From the NCBI GenBank assembly GCA_020440645.1, contig JAGRNR010000010.1, forward strand, positions 15,533 to 79,532: a stretch of 64,000 nucleotides of DNA, read 5' to 3'. Source of the DNA: JAHEFU01 sp020440645. Its GTDB lineage: Bacteria; 4484-113; JAFGCY01. The position numbers were made by a program, and so were the translations under genes. Numbering within the stretch: the first letter of the stretch is position 1; every line of letters starts with the position of its first letter. Positions 35,342 through 44,574 of the stretch are shown in pieces. The notes beneath the pieces are model-generated. The model made no database searches. It was not told where the DNA came from and was given only the letters and a program-made list of their open reading frames with translations.

Positions 35342-35943
35342 TTGCTTCCCTGCACGGAACGGTGGCTGACATCCCCGCTGAGGGCATCGTGCACCTCGGC
35401 TGCGGTCCCGTCACGCTTGAACTGCATATGCCCGGCTCGCAGGCCATCCGCCTGCACGCCGGTGAGAGCCTGAGGCTGTACACGCACTTCCACTTCAGCA
35501 GCAGTGCCGACATGATGCGCCTGTATGCCTTCCAGCGCAGCGATGAGCGCGACCTGTTTGTGCTGCTGCTCAGTGGCAGCGGCGTCGGGCCGCGCGTAGC
35601 GCTGAGCCTGATGGACATCGGCTTCGGCGCACTTGCACGGGCCATCATTGATGCGGATGAGAAGACCCTGTCATCCGCCAGCGGTGTGGGCAAAAAGCTG
35701 GCGCAGAAGATCGGCGTGGAACTGGCGGACAAGGTCTCAAAGCGCTTCGGGCAGGTCGCTGCCGAAGGCACGGCTGCTGCAAGCCGGATTGATGACGAAA
35801 GCGAACAGGCACTTGAGGCGATCTGCGCACTGGGCTTCACGAGGGCCCAGGCCGAGGACAGCCTCGCTGCGGTGCTGGATGACGGCAAGGCTGAGACCGC
35901 GGTGCTGGTGCGCCGCATGCTGGCCTGGCTGTCAAGGAACTGA
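35338..35943 (+). CDS. ruvA: Holliday junction branch migration protein RuvA
   Basis: 201 aa. N-terminal OB fold (MIASLHGTVADI), two helix-hairpin-helix motifs (SGSGVGPRVALSLMD and ASGVGKKLAQKIGVEL), a flexible linker and C-terminal domain III (ALEAICALGFTRAQAEDSLAAVL) that contacts RuvB. Tetramers hold the junction open for branch migration. It starts with TTG at 35338, overlapping the ruvC stop. Confidence 0.95.
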   Translation: MIASLHGTVADIPAEGIVHLGCGPVTLELHMPGSQAIRLHAGESLRLYTHFHFSSSADMMRLYAFQRSDERDLFVLLLSGSGVGPRVALSLMDIGFGALARAIIDADEKTLSSASGVGKKLAQKIGVELADKVSKRFGQVAAEGTAAASRIDDESEQALEAICALGFTRAQAEDSLAAVLDDGKAETAVLVRRMLAWLSRN

Positions 35944-35958
35944 TGCAGGAGATGACGG

Positions 35959-36555
35959 ATGCGCTGCGAACACTGTGAAGCACAGAACCCGGATGATGCG
36001 ATGTTCTGCGGAGAGTGCGGCCACCGCCTCGGCCCGCAGCTGCCCCCGGCCCAGGATGCACCGCCACCACCACCGGTCGCTCCACCAGCGCCCCAGCCGG
36101 ATGCCCAGGGCAACTACGGCACCGGAGCAGCCGGACCGGCCATGCCGCCTCCATCAGCGGGGCAGTATGTCCAGCACACCAACACGAGCGGCAGCGGGCC
36201 GCAGGCCATCCTGCCGGATGAGGCAAACGGCTGGACCTTCGCCGGCTGCCTGCCCTTCGGGATCTTCGGCTTCAGCCACAATGTGGTGGGCTGGGGTTTG
36301 GTCGGTTGTATCGGAGTTTTGATCCCGCCGCTGCACTGGCTGTACTTCTTCGTGATGGGGGCCAGCGGCAAGCAGATCGCCTGGAAGCACAGGCGCTTTG
36401 CAGACATTGAAAGCTACCGCAGCACGATGCAGATCTGGAACATCGCCGGCATCGCCTGGATGGTGATCACCCTGCTTTACTGGGGATTGGTAACTGTTGC
36501 TTCCAGCCTGAACCCTGACTCAGCGGCCAGCGCCTTCTTCAGGGAGCTGCAGTAA
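35959..36555 (+). CDS. Zinc-ribbon membrane protein, unknown function
   Basis: 198 aa. A zinc ribbon at the very N-terminus (MRCEHCEAQNPDDAMFCGECGH), a Pro/Gln-rich linker (about 30-85) and a C-terminal membrane part with three hydrophobic stretches (GFSHNVVGWGLVGCIGVLIPPLHWLYFFVMGA and IAGIAWMVITLLYWGLVTVA). AGGAG lies 7 nt before the ATG, and it follows ruvA by 15 bp, probably as the last gene of that operon. This zinc-ribbon plus transmembrane layout is widespread but without an assigned role. Confidence 0.8.
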   Translation: MRCEHCEAQNPDDAMFCGECGHRLGPQLPPAQDAPPPPPVAPPAPQPDAQGNYGTGAAGPAMPPPSAGQYVQHTNTSGSGPQAILPDEANGWTFAGCLPFGIFGFSHNVVGWGLVGCIGVLIPPLHWLYFFVMGASGKQIAWKHRRFADIESYRSTMQIWNIAGIAWMVITLLYWGLVTVASSLNPDSAASAFFRELQ

Positions 36556-36606
36556 TTGAGAAAGCCCGGAATTTACCGGATATCACGCAATCCCGATTAT
36601 GAATAT

Positions 36607-36627
36607 TAGAATGACTGGACCAGTCAT
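36607..36627 (+). promoter_or_regulatory. PBP1A promoter with downstream palindrome
   Basis: TAGAAT (36607-36612) is followed immediately by ATGACTGG-A-CCAGTCAT (36611-36627), a perfect 8-bp inverted repeat around the expected transcription start. No clear -35 is present. Confidence 0.4.
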
Positions 36628-36652
36628 CATTCCCTGGTGGTAGGGAGCGTAC

Positions 36653-38929
36653 ATGGCAAGCAGGAAGAGAGCTAATAACACTGGTACGGGCGGTCGCAGC
36701 CGCTTCGGCCGCGCGATCAGCATCATCAACACAGTCATCTGGCTGCTGGTGCTCGGCAGCCTGCTGATGGTGCTCAGTGGACTGCTCAAGTTCCGCAGTG
36801 CCTATTTCGACGTGCGGGATGACATGCACGACCTGGTCAGCACCGATGTGACGGACAGCCAGGCCACGCGGGTCTACGCCCGCGATTACGATCCGACAAC
36901 CGGCGAGGGCACCCTGCTGGGCATCGTGGCCGAGGAGAACCGTAAGGACGTCGACTATTACGAACTACCGCCGATGCTGGTGGCCTGCCTGCTGTCCACC
37001 GAAGACCACCGCTTCTTCCGCCACCATGGCGTGGATGTGCTCGGCACCGGCCGCGCGATCGCCAAGGGTGTGATCAACAACAGTGACATCCGCGGTACTT
37101 CGACCATCACCCAGCAGCTGGCCCGCAACGTCTACCTCGCGAACATCAAGAGCGAGAAGACTATGAACCGAAAGGCGCAGGAGGCCGTGCTGGCGCTGGA
37201 GCTTGAGCAGCAGCTGACCAAGCAGGAAATCATCGAGCGCTACCTGAACCATGTCTACCTCGGCAACCACTCCTATGGAGTGAAGGCTGCCGCCGAGAAC
37301 TACTTCGGCAAGGACCTGAATGAACTCAGCCTTGCGGAATGCGCCCTGCTGGCCGGACTGCCGCAGCAGCCGAGCGCCTACAACCCGGCTGACCCGGAGA
37401 AGCAGAAGTTCGCCAAGGAGCGCCGCAATACGGTGCTGAGCCTGCTTGAATCTCGCCTCGACGAGGGATTCATTGAGGAACTGCAGGCTGAGGACCCGGA
37501 GATGTTCGGTGATCTCAACCTCACGCCGGGACGCATTGAGGAGGCGATCAAGTCCCCGATCGAGGTCAATGTGAAGCGAGGCTCCAACCGCCTGCGCTTC
37601 CCCTACTTCACCACCTACGTGATTGACAACGTGCTTGAGGAACGCTACAAGCGCGAGAACGTGCGCCGCGAGGGAATGACCGTGGTCACGACGCTCGACC
37701 CGCTGCTGCAGCAATGGGCCGAGGAGATCGTCAAGGAGAAGGTTGACAGTCAGCGCAAGAGCCAGAATGTCAGCCAGGCGGTGCTGATGCTGCTGGACGC
37801 CAAGACCGGTGAGGTGCTTGCCAATGTCGGCGGCTATGAATGGGGCCAGCCCAACCGCTTCGGCGAACCGGACAGCTTCAACCGTGGCTTCCTGATGCGC
37901 CGCCAGGTCGGCAGCTCCTTCAAGCCATTTACCTACTCAACAGCCTATGAGCAGGGCATCAGCCCCAGCGCCCTGATCTGGGACGGGCCAAACAAGGAAA
38001 TCAGTGCCCAGCTCAAGAAGGAGTGGCCGAAGAACTCGGACCATACCTACCGCGGCTGGATCAGTGTTGCAAGTGCATTGCAGTACTCCCGCAATGCTGC
38101 TGCCGTTGACCTGCTGCATAACTTCTGCGGCGAGGAAAGTGTGATCAACACCTGCCGCAAGCTCGGCATCGAGGCGGAGCTGGAGCCGGTGCCGGCAATG
38201 ACGCTGGGCGTACATGACATCAAGCCGATTGAAATGGCGGAAGCTTATACAGTGTTTCCGGAGATGGGCACGCATATCCAGCATGAGGTGATCCGCCAGG
38301 TCTACAACCAGAACGGATTCAAGATCGAGGACAATGTCAGCCCGGGCGCAATTGAGCGCCGCAGCAATGAGGCACTGACAGAGAACACCGCCTGGATCAT
38401 GGTCAACAACATGCGCCGTGTCGTCGAGGCTGGCACAGGTACGCGTGCCAGGCTCAGCAGCTTCCAGGTCGGCGGCAAGACCGGCACCTGCGACGACTTC
38501 AAGGATGCCTGGTTCGTGGGTTACACCCCGGAACTGATATGTGCTGTGTGGGTTGGCAACGACGACCATGCTGTGGAAATGAAGCGGATGTTCGGCGGCA
38601 GCCTGCCGGCCGAAATCTGGCATGACTTCATGGTCAAGGTGCTGACACCGGTGAATGAGAAGCTTGACGAGAATGGCAACGTTGTGCAGGCTGCCTACTC
38701 ACCGCGTTTCACACAGAAGGAATTCGTCAAGCCGCAAGGCGCCACCTTCAACGGCTTTGCCGGACTGTCCTATGGTGCAGAGCTGATCAAGACGGAGGAA
38801 GGCGAGTGGATAAACGAGGCTGAGCAGAAGGAGCGTGAGGAGAAGGCCGCCCAGGAGAACCAGGCCCTGCCCGATGAGTTCTATACGCCCTGGGAGCCCG
38901 GCCAGGACCTCGGCGGCAGCATCTTCTAG
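36653..38929 (+). CDS. Penicillin-binding protein 1A (GT51 glycosyltransferase and transpeptidase)
   Basis: 758 aa, bifunctional class A PBP anchored by one membrane segment (about 27-47). The glycosyltransferase domain has the catalytic Glu in STEDHRFFRHHG and GTSTITQQLARN. The transpeptidase domain has SxxK (GSSFKPFTY), SxN (YSRNAA) and KTG (GGKTGTCDD). It polymerises and crosslinks peptidoglycan on the periplasmic side. The C-terminus is a Glu-rich stretch (about 715-745) instead of the OB or UB extras seen in some PBP1 proteins. GGGAG lies 6 nt before the ATG. Confidence 0.95.
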   Translation: MASRKRANNTGTGGRSRFGRAISIINTVIWLLVLGSLLMVLSGLLKFRSAYFDVRDDMHDLVSTDVTDSQATRVYARDYDPTTGEGTLLGIVAEENRKDVDYYELPPMLVACLLSTEDHRFFRHHGVDVLGTGRAIAKGVINNSDIRGTSTITQQLARNVYLANIKSEKTMNRKAQEAVLALELEQQLTKQEIIERYLNHVYLGNHSYGVKAAAENYFGKDLNELSLAECALLAGLPQQPSAYNPADPEKQKFAKERRNTVLSLLESRLDEGFIEELQAEDPEMFGDLNLTPGRIEEAIKSPIEVNVKRGSNRLRFPYFTTYVIDNVLEERYKRENVRREGMTVVTTLDPLLQQWAEEIVKEKVDSQRKSQNVSQAVLMLLDAKTGEVLANVGGYEWGQPNRFGEPDSFNRGFLMRRQVGSSFKPFTYSTAYEQGISPSALIWDGPNKEISAQLKKEWPKNSDHTYRGWISVASALQYSRNAAAVDLLHNFCGEESVINTCRKLGIEAELEPVPAMTLGVHDIKPIEMAEAYTVFPEMGTHIQHEVIRQVYNQNGFKIEDNVSPGAIERRSNEALTENTAWIMVNNMRRVVEAGTGTRARLSSFQVGGKTGTCDDFKDAWFVGYTPELICAVWVGNDDHAVEMKRMFGGSLPAEIWHDFMVKVLTPVNEKLDENGNVVQAAYSPRFTQKEFVKPQGATFNGFAGLSYGAELIKTEEGEWINEAEQKEREEKAAQENQALPDEFYTPWEPGQDLGGSIF

Positions 38930-38944
38930 CTGGGGATATTTCGA

Positions 38945-38998
38945 TAACGGTGAAACTATTACCACCGCAATCCGGTATACAGGTGGTGAAAACCGTTA
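38945..38998. promoter_or_regulatory. Nested inverted repeat after the PBP gene
   Basis: TAACGGT/ACCGTTA (38945-38951, 38992-38998) encloses ACCACC/GGTGGT (38961-38966, 38982-38987). The structure covers both possible GTG starts of the next gene. It may act as a weak terminator or translational control hairpin. Confidence 0.4.
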
Positions 38999-39762
38999 AT
39001 ATCACCTGCCCGTTCTGCGAGGAATGCACCCCGGCGACAGCCAATGTCTGCCGCAAGTGCGGCTTCCCGTTCAGCTGCGATATCTCCGAATACGGGCAGA
39101 GCACCGGCCGCCGCGTAATGGGCGAGACCTGGAAGATCCTCGTGCTGATCGCTGTCGTGGCCTTCACCCTGACCGGCGGCGCCTTCTTCAACACCAGCAT
39201 CGAAAGCTACCACGGCCTGACCGCTACGCTGGTCGGCCGCATGACACCTGAGAAGGACAGCGGCATCCCGATCGTCGGGCCGCCGGAATTCGTCTACCGT
39301 ACCGAGATGGCGCTGGCCCTGCTGGAAAGCCGGGCTGACGATTACTACTTCCGCATGCAGCAGTACGTCACCGAGATCCAGTACTTCGATGGCAACTCGC
39401 TGGAGTACGGTGACAAGTCGATTCCGCTTGATGGCATCGGTGCGGTGTCAACACCCGCTACCGGACATGTGCTGGTGCTGCCCAACACCGCCTTCAATTC
39501 CGGCTTCCACAACCTGTACGATCGGGACGTGTTCGTCTACGCCGGTGTGCTGGTGCATGAACTGCGGCATATTGAATTGCATGCCTTCAACCAGGCACCG
39601 GGCGGCTGGGAGGAGGAGAAGCTCTGCGAGGAGGCGGCCTACGCCGCGATCAAGCAGATGGATGCACCGGGTGGGGTGAAGGCCAACTACCAGATGTACC
39701 TCTACAACCCGCAGGCCAACCGCTACCAGCACTGGTACGACTGGTACAAGAACTTCGACTGA
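38950..39762 (+). CDS. Zinc-ribbon membrane protein with HExxH metallopeptidase-like domain
   Basis: 270 aa from GTG 38950, or 258 from GTG 38986; neither has a good SD. A zinc ribbon (CPFCEECTPATANVCRKCG) precedes one membrane segment (about 62-82). The extracytoplasmic domain contains VHELRHIELH, a HExxH zinc site, followed 15-25 residues later by EEEKLCEEAAY, which could supply the third Glu ligand as in gluzincins. Substrate is unknown. The combination of cytosolic ribbon and outside peptidase-like domain resembles a membrane sensor-protease. Confidence 0.72.
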   Translation: MKLLPPQSGIQVVKTVNITCPFCEECTPATANVCRKCGFPFSCDISEYGQSTGRRVMGETWKILVLIAVVAFTLTGGAFFNTSIESYHGLTATLVGRMTPEKDSGIPIVGPPEFVYRTEMALALLESRADDYYFRMQQYVTEIQYFDGNSLEYGDKSIPLDGIGAVSTPATGHVLVLPNTAFNSGFHNLYDRDVFVYAGVLVHELRHIELHAFNQAPGGWEEEKLCEEAAYAAIKQMDAPGGVKANYQMYLYNPQANRYQHWYDWYKNFD

Positions 39763-39768
39763 GCCGAC

Positions 39769-40500
39769 TTACTTCGTGCCGTCGCCATCTTCGGCGGAGC
39801 CGGCATCCTGTGGCGTGCTCTCCTGCTGGCGGCCGGCCCCGAGCATCGCGTCAAACTGCAGGCTCTGCAGCACGTCGTCACAGGCGCTGCGCTGTGCGTC
39901 ACTGAGCGGCTCGCCGCTGACGGCCTGGAAGAAGAACAGGTCGCGGTCGGTGAAGAACACCCACCCCTCGATGTAGATGGTGTTGCCCTTGCCGAGCGTC
40001 TCCTGCAGCTTCACCGGGAAGTAGCCCGGCAGCAGCGGCTCGTCCTTCGTCACATCGTACTGCAGCTGCTGGTGCACCGCCAGCCGTTCGTCCACCTGCC
40101 AGTCCTCATAGACCGGTTCACCGGCGGGCTGCATGTCGTAGTACTTCTCCAGCCCTTCCATCTGCATCACGCCCAGCCAGTCGTACAGCGCGCTGACCGG
40201 CTCCTTGTGCAAAAGCGTCGCCATCCCGCGGATGCGCTTGCCCATCAGGCTCCAGCCGTCACCCTCCAGCAGGAAGGGAAACTCCGCGTTGTCAACGAAG
40301 GGCCCGACCGCCAGCTGGTTGGCATCGTAGCTGAACTTCACATCGAGGTTCGGGTTGCTGCCCTTCTGCATGTCAGCCGGGGCATGGCCGCCACCGGCCC
40401 CTCCCCTGCGGGCATTCGGCGTGAGGAACAGCCAGGCCAGCGCGACAACGAACAGCACTGCCAGTGCTGCAGCCACCTGCATCAGCCTGTTGCCCTTCAT
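39769..40500 (-). CDS. Membrane-anchored protein of unknown function
   Basis: 243 aa. One N-terminal membrane helix (about 8-28), a Gly-rich linker, a soluble domain (55-215) rich in Asp, Tyr and Leu (VSALYDWLGVMQMEGLEKYYDMQ; GNTIYIEGWVFFTDRDLFFFQAVSG), and an acidic Gln/Glu tail. No known motif is recognised. The start codon shares one base with the nusB stop (TGATG), so the two are translationally coupled. Confidence 0.75.
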   Translation of the reverse strand: MKGNRLMQVAAALAVLFVVALAWLFLTPNARRGGAGGGHAPADMQKGSNPNLDVKFSYDANQLAVGPFVDNAEFPFLLEGDGWSLMGKRIRGMATLLHKEPVSALYDWLGVMQMEGLEKYYDMQPAGEPVYEDWQVDERLAVHQQLQYDVTKDEPLLPGYFPVKLQETLGKGNTIYIEGWVFFTDRDLFFFQAVSGEPLSDAQRSACDDVLQSLQFDAMLGAGRQQESTPQDAGSAEDGDGTK

Positions 40501-41000
40501 CAGCCCTCACCTCCACCGGAGCTCTCCAGCTCCGGATGGCGCTTGACCACCGCGCCGAGGATGCCGTTGATGAAGCGGCCGGCCTCATGCTCGCCGTAGA
40601 TCTTCACCAGTTCAAGCGCTTCATTGATCACGATCCGGTACTCCGTGCCAAGGTACAGCATTTCGGCGTATGCCAGCTGCAGGATGATCTTCTCCGGGAG
40701 GCCGATGCGGTCGTAGCTCCAGTCGGTCGGGTAGCGCGAGAGCTCGGCATCGATGTGCTGCTCATGCTGCTTGACCTGCTCCACCAGCTCCCGCACGAAG
40801 TCCGCGCTGGCACCACTGAAGCTGCCGCGGACGTAGCCCTCCTCGTCCGGGTCATCCATGTAGATCTGAGACACCTCCGGATCGCTGATTGTTCTCTCCA
40901 GCGCGGTGGCGGTGTCCAGCGCGGGATGCTGTGAGAGCTCGAACAGCAGCTCAAAGGCCTTGCGCCGCGAACGGCGGCGGCCGGCATCACTTCCCGACAT
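40500..41000 (-). CDS. nusB: Transcription antitermination factor NusB
   Basis: 166 aa all-helical protein that joins NusE in the rRNA antitermination complex on boxA RNA. N-terminal RRRSRRKAFELLFELSQHP and C-terminal EYRIVINEALELVKIYGEHEAGRFINGILGAV are typical. An acidic insert (DDPDEEGYVRGS, about 48-60) is longer than usual. GGAG lies 7 nt before the ATG. Confidence 0.94.
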   Translation of the reverse strand: MSGSDAGRRRSRRKAFELLFELSQHPALDTATALERTISDPEVSQIYMDDPDEEGYVRGSFSGASADFVRELVEQVKQHEQHIDAELSRYPTDWSYDRIGLPEKIILQLAYAEMLYLGTEYRIVINEALELVKIYGEHEAGRFINGILGAVVKRHPELESSGGGEG

Positions 41001-41157
41001 GGGATCGCTCCAGGGGTTTCAATGTACGCATTCGACGCCGAAGTTATATATTCCGCCTGAATAATCGTCAATCGGCTGCAGGTTCGCCCTCCCGGCGCCG
41101 ATGGGGAAATGGGCGGCTCTGCCCGCCTGCTGAACCCATAGTGCAAGGAGGCATGCA

Positions 41158-41352
41158 ATGGATATCAGCGGTGCGATTGACATGGCCCAGGGATTTGCCA
41201 ACAGGAACGTCGAGGCGGCGAAACTGTCGGCGACCATCTCCCAGGTCAAGAAGCACATGGACCTGCAGCAGAGCATCGTGGCGAAGCTGCTGGCCAGCCT
41301 GCCGGATGTCAGTCCGGAGGGCGTGGGCGGCAACATCGACATCAAGGCCTGA
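41158..41352 (+). CDS. YjfB-like putative motility protein
   Basis: 64 aa. The start MDISGAIDMAQGFA, the middle KHMDLQQSIVAKLL and the short Gly-rich end match the YjfB family (putative motility protein) found in flagellated bacteria. AAGGAGG lies 6 nt before the ATG, the strongest SD here. It is a single gene with its own terminator. Its presence fits the flagellar operon 10 kb away; its biochemical role is unknown. Confidence 0.82.
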   Translation: MDISGAIDMAQGFANRNVEAAKLSATISQVKKHMDLQQSIVAKLLASLPDVSPEGVGGNIDIKA

Positions 41353-41366
41353 GGCCGGGTCCGCAA

Positions 41367-41404
41367 CCGGTGGACGGGGCGATGCTCCGTCCGCCGGGAA
41401 TTTT
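41367..41404 (+). terminator. Rho-independent terminator after the yjfB-like gene
   Basis: CCGGTGGACGG (41367-41377) pairs with CCGTCCGCCGG (41387-41397), 11 bp with one G-U, followed by GAATTTT. Confidence 0.8.
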
Positions 41405-41499
41405 CATCTCCACCACGCAGTCCGCTGCCGGCACTGAACCACCCCGCTTTCCAGTTCCACGCTTGTTATACTGGCCGCAGTCAACTCCGGGAGAAATTC

Positions 41500-44400
41500 A
41501 TGCGCAAGCTTCTGATTGCATTAGCCTCAGTATCCATTAGTTACCTACTGGCCTCCTGCGGGGCTCAGCAGGGAAACGTGGACGGTTCGATTTCACCTGC
41601 ATCGCGGGCCAACGAGTTTGGATTCGAGCCAGCCCCGCTGACCGGTTTTCCCACCAAGCTGCCTGAGGATGAACTGCAGCCCTGGGAAGCCGAAACGCGC
41701 TCCGCCAGCGGCATCGACGGCAACAGTGATTTCACGGCCGGTCGCGACTGGTTCAGCACAAGTTCCAGCGGTGTCAGCGAGAATGGCGAAGCTGCGCATC
41801 TTGAAGGCGGGCAGCCGGGCTCAAGTTACGGTATCTGGCGCATCCCGCTGGGCGGAGAACAGCCCGGCACCATCTCCCTGGATGTCAACCTGCTTGACAA
41901 TGGATCTGCAGCGGCGTCAGAATTCTATGTAGGTATCGCCAACTATGCCAGCGGCAAGTGGGACTGGTACGGGCCGTTTGATGACAGTCACGTGCGGCTC
42001 AGCACGGCGGAGGTGATCCGCAATGGCGGGAACTACCTGTCGGCGGTGCAGAACACATTCGTATCAGTACTCGTCAGCGGCAGCAACAAGGTGGATGTGA
42101 TTGGCATCAGCCTGAATCCGTACGACGGTTCCGATGGCAACGCCCCCGGCATCCCAGACGGACTTGTGGCAACCGCCGTCGCAGGTGGGCTGGAGCTGCG
42201 ATGGAACCCGGTGATTGCTGACGACCTGGCAGGCTACCGCATCTTCCATTCCGGCAGGCAGTTCATCAATCCGCATTCCGCAGGCGTCAGGCAGCTCGAT
42301 TCGCTGGAAGGCTCCACGCACAGGCTGCTGGAAACCGATGACGATTCCGCATTCGTGCGAATTGCGGCGATTGACCACAACGGCAACGAAAGCAGTGTCA
42401 GCCAGCTTGTCAGCGGCAAGCCCCTGGCGGGCGGCATTCCGCAGCTGCTGGTCACAACCGACAGCACTGGTGGACTGCTCGGCAGTCCCGCCACTCTCAA
42501 TTTCTCCGGTGCTGACAGCTACGACATCGACAGCAACGGTGATGGAATCTTTGATGTGACCGGAAACACCAGTGGCGCGGCGGTGATTGACACCGGCAAC
42601 ACCGGCATCATCCGTCCACGGGTGCGTGGCACAGGCAGCGGCGGCGAAGCTGTGGCGCTCGGTGCCGTATCGCTGGTGATCACAGGCAACAGCCGCCCGC
42701 TGGCCAGTGCGACCGCCAGTCCCCAGTCCGGCAAGGCACCGCTTGGCGTGACATTCACGGGAAGCGCGGAGGATGCTGAGGATGACGCATCCGCGCTGAG
42801 CTATGCCTGGGACTTTGATGGCGACGGCATTTATGAGGCCGGCACGGACTCCCTCACACCCGCTGCCCAGAACTACAGCACTCCCGGCATCTACAACGTG
42901 AAGTTCAGGGTGACTGACAGCCAGGGAGCCAGCGATGTTGACACGGTCAGCGTGCTGGTGACGGACCCGGACAACCTGGCACCGGTAGCAGACCTGCAGG
43001 CCAACTCGGTCAGTGGAATCGTCCCGCTGGATATAGCGTTTGATGCTTCCGGCAGCTCTGACAGTGACGGCAGCATCATCCTGTACGAGTGGGATTTCAA
43101 CAACGACGGAATGTTCGACGCCACCAGTGACAGCCCGATGGTCAGCAACACCTATAACGAAGCCGGCATCTTTGAATGCCGGGTGCGTGTGACTGACAAC
43201 TCATTTGCAACGGACACGGACGTATTGGGCATCACTGCCAATTCGGCGGATGGACTCGGACCGGTTGCCGGGTTCCAGGTGAGGCCTTACCTGGCACTTA
43301 CTGGTCAGCAGATCACCTTCGACGGTTCCGCTTCGTTCAGCCAGCGCGGAACCATTGAGCTGTACCAATGGGATTTCAACGGTGACGGTGTATGGGATGC
43401 AAGCGGCAGTGCGGATACTGCATTGTCCAGCATCGCAGTGCAGGGTGATTACACTGCCCGCTTGCGTGTGACGGACAGCTTCGGGGCTACGGAAGACGTC
43501 GAAGTCACCTACTCCGTTTCCAACACGGTGTATTCCCAGTTCGGCTGGAATGGATTGAACTGGAACCAGAGTCCGTACTACGGCCCGACAAGCAACAACC
43601 TGCGCTGGGATTTCACAATGGGTGATGACATCGACGGCGGTGGTGTTTCGATTGCCAGTGACGGCACGCTTTACGTGCCAAGCTGGGATAACAGCCTGCA
43701 TGCTCTCAATCCGGATGGCACAGAGAAATGGGCGTATGGGACTCCCAGTAATCTGTTTTCCACCCCATCCATCTCTGCAGACGGCACGATCTACTTTACA
43801 ACCAGCTTTAACAAGGTTTTTGCCCTGCATCCCAATGGCGACCTTAAATGGAAGTTTTCGTCTGACACAAACTCCTGGGGCGGGATAAAACTGGATCGAA
43901 ATGGAAACCTTCTGCATCTTTCCACGGCTGGAACGCTCTACTGCATCCGTCCTGACGGGACTGAGAAGTGGAAATATGAAAGTAACACGGGTACTGCGAT
44001 CTATGGTTATGTCGCAATCTCACCGGAAGGAGTTATGTATTTTGGCGACCCGGATGGGAGGCTGATCGCCATCAATCCGGACGGCAGCTTCCGCTGGGAT
44101 GTTACCCTGTCAACCAGTTCCTATTCCTCCCCGATGATCGGATATGATGGCACGATTTATGTCGGTGGCGGCAATTCCCAGAAGTTGTATGCCGTCGATC
44201 CGGAGGGCAATATTCTCTGGAGCTTCGATACATCCTCCAACGTTCGCTGCACACCTGCGCTTTTGATAGACGGCAGGATCCTCATCGGTGACGATGGTGG
44301 TGATTTTTATTGCGTGCTGCCTGATGGCAGCGAAAGCTGGTCACTTTCTCTGGGTATCGAACTGAGGACGCAGGCACTGGTGGATGCAGCCAGCAACATC

Positions 44401-44574
44401 TACATCGGCAACAGTTCCGGTGACTTCTACTGCCTTGATTCAAATGGAAATGAGGTCTGGAGCTCCAACCTGCCCGGTGGATGGATAACAGCAAGCCCGT
44501 CGATCGGTGCGGACGGCACCGTCTACATCGGGTCCTGGGATAACAAGCTGTACGCCTTCGGCCCGACGCCCTAG
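41500..44574 (+). CDS. Lipoprotein with FN3, PKD domains and PQQ-like propeller
   Basis: 1024 aa, collinear paralog of the gene at 3803-6877. Lipobox LLASC; N-terminal module with IANYASGKWDWYGPF; FN3-like domain (about 210-308, LAGYRIFHSG); module SYDIDSNGDGIFDVTGNTSG; PKD domains at about 400-490, 493-578 and a divergent third at 580-670; propeller (675-1024) with blades such as DGTIYVGG and NPDGSFRW. GGAG lies 6 nt before the ATG and TATACT at 41466-41471 is a probable -10. Its DNA becomes noticeably less GC-rich in the propeller part. The stop overlaps the deaminase gene by 4 bp (CTAG). Confidence 0.93.
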   Translation: MRKLLIALASVSISYLLASCGAQQGNVDGSISPASRANEFGFEPAPLTGFPTKLPEDELQPWEAETRSASGIDGNSDFTAGRDWFSTSSSGVSENGEAAHLEGGQPGSSYGIWRIPLGGEQPGTISLDVNLLDNGSAAASEFYVGIANYASGKWDWYGPFDDSHVRLSTAEVIRNGGNYLSAVQNTFVSVLVSGSNKVDVIGISLNPYDGSDGNAPGIPDGLVATAVAGGLELRWNPVIADDLAGYRIFHSGRQFINPHSAGVRQLDSLEGSTHRLLETDDDSAFVRIAAIDHNGNESSVSQLVSGKPLAGGIPQLLVTTDSTGGLLGSPATLNFSGADSYDIDSNGDGIFDVTGNTSGAAVIDTGNTGIIRPRVRGTGSGGEAVALGAVSLVITGNSRPLASATASPQSGKAPLGVTFTGSAEDAEDDASALSYAWDFDGDGIYEAGTDSLTPAAQNYSTPGIYNVKFRVTDSQGASDVDTVSVLVTDPDNLAPVADLQANSVSGIVPLDIAFDASGSSDSDGSIILYEWDFNNDGMFDATSDSPMVSNTYNEAGIFECRVRVTDNSFATDTDVLGITANSADGLGPVAGFQVRPYLALTGQQITFDGSASFSQRGTIELYQWDFNGDGVWDASGSADTALSSIAVQGDYTARLRVTDSFGATEDVEVTYSVSNTVYSQFGWNGLNWNQSPYYGPTSNNLRWDFTMGDDIDGGGVSIASDGTLYVPSWDNSLHALNPDGTEKWAYGTPSNLFSTPSISADGTIYFTTSFNKVFALHPNGDLKWKFSSDTNSWGGIKLDRNGNLLHLSTAGTLYCIRPDGTEKWKYESNTGTAIYGYVAISPEGVMYFGDPDGRLIAINPDGSFRWDVTLSTSSYSSPMIGYDGTIYVGGGNSQKLYAVDPEGNILWSFDTSSNVRCTPALLIDGRILIGDDGGDFYCVLPDGSESWSLSLGIELRTQALVDAASNIYIGNSSGDFYCLDSNGNEVWSSNLPGGWITASPSIGADGTVYIGSWDNKLYAFGPTP

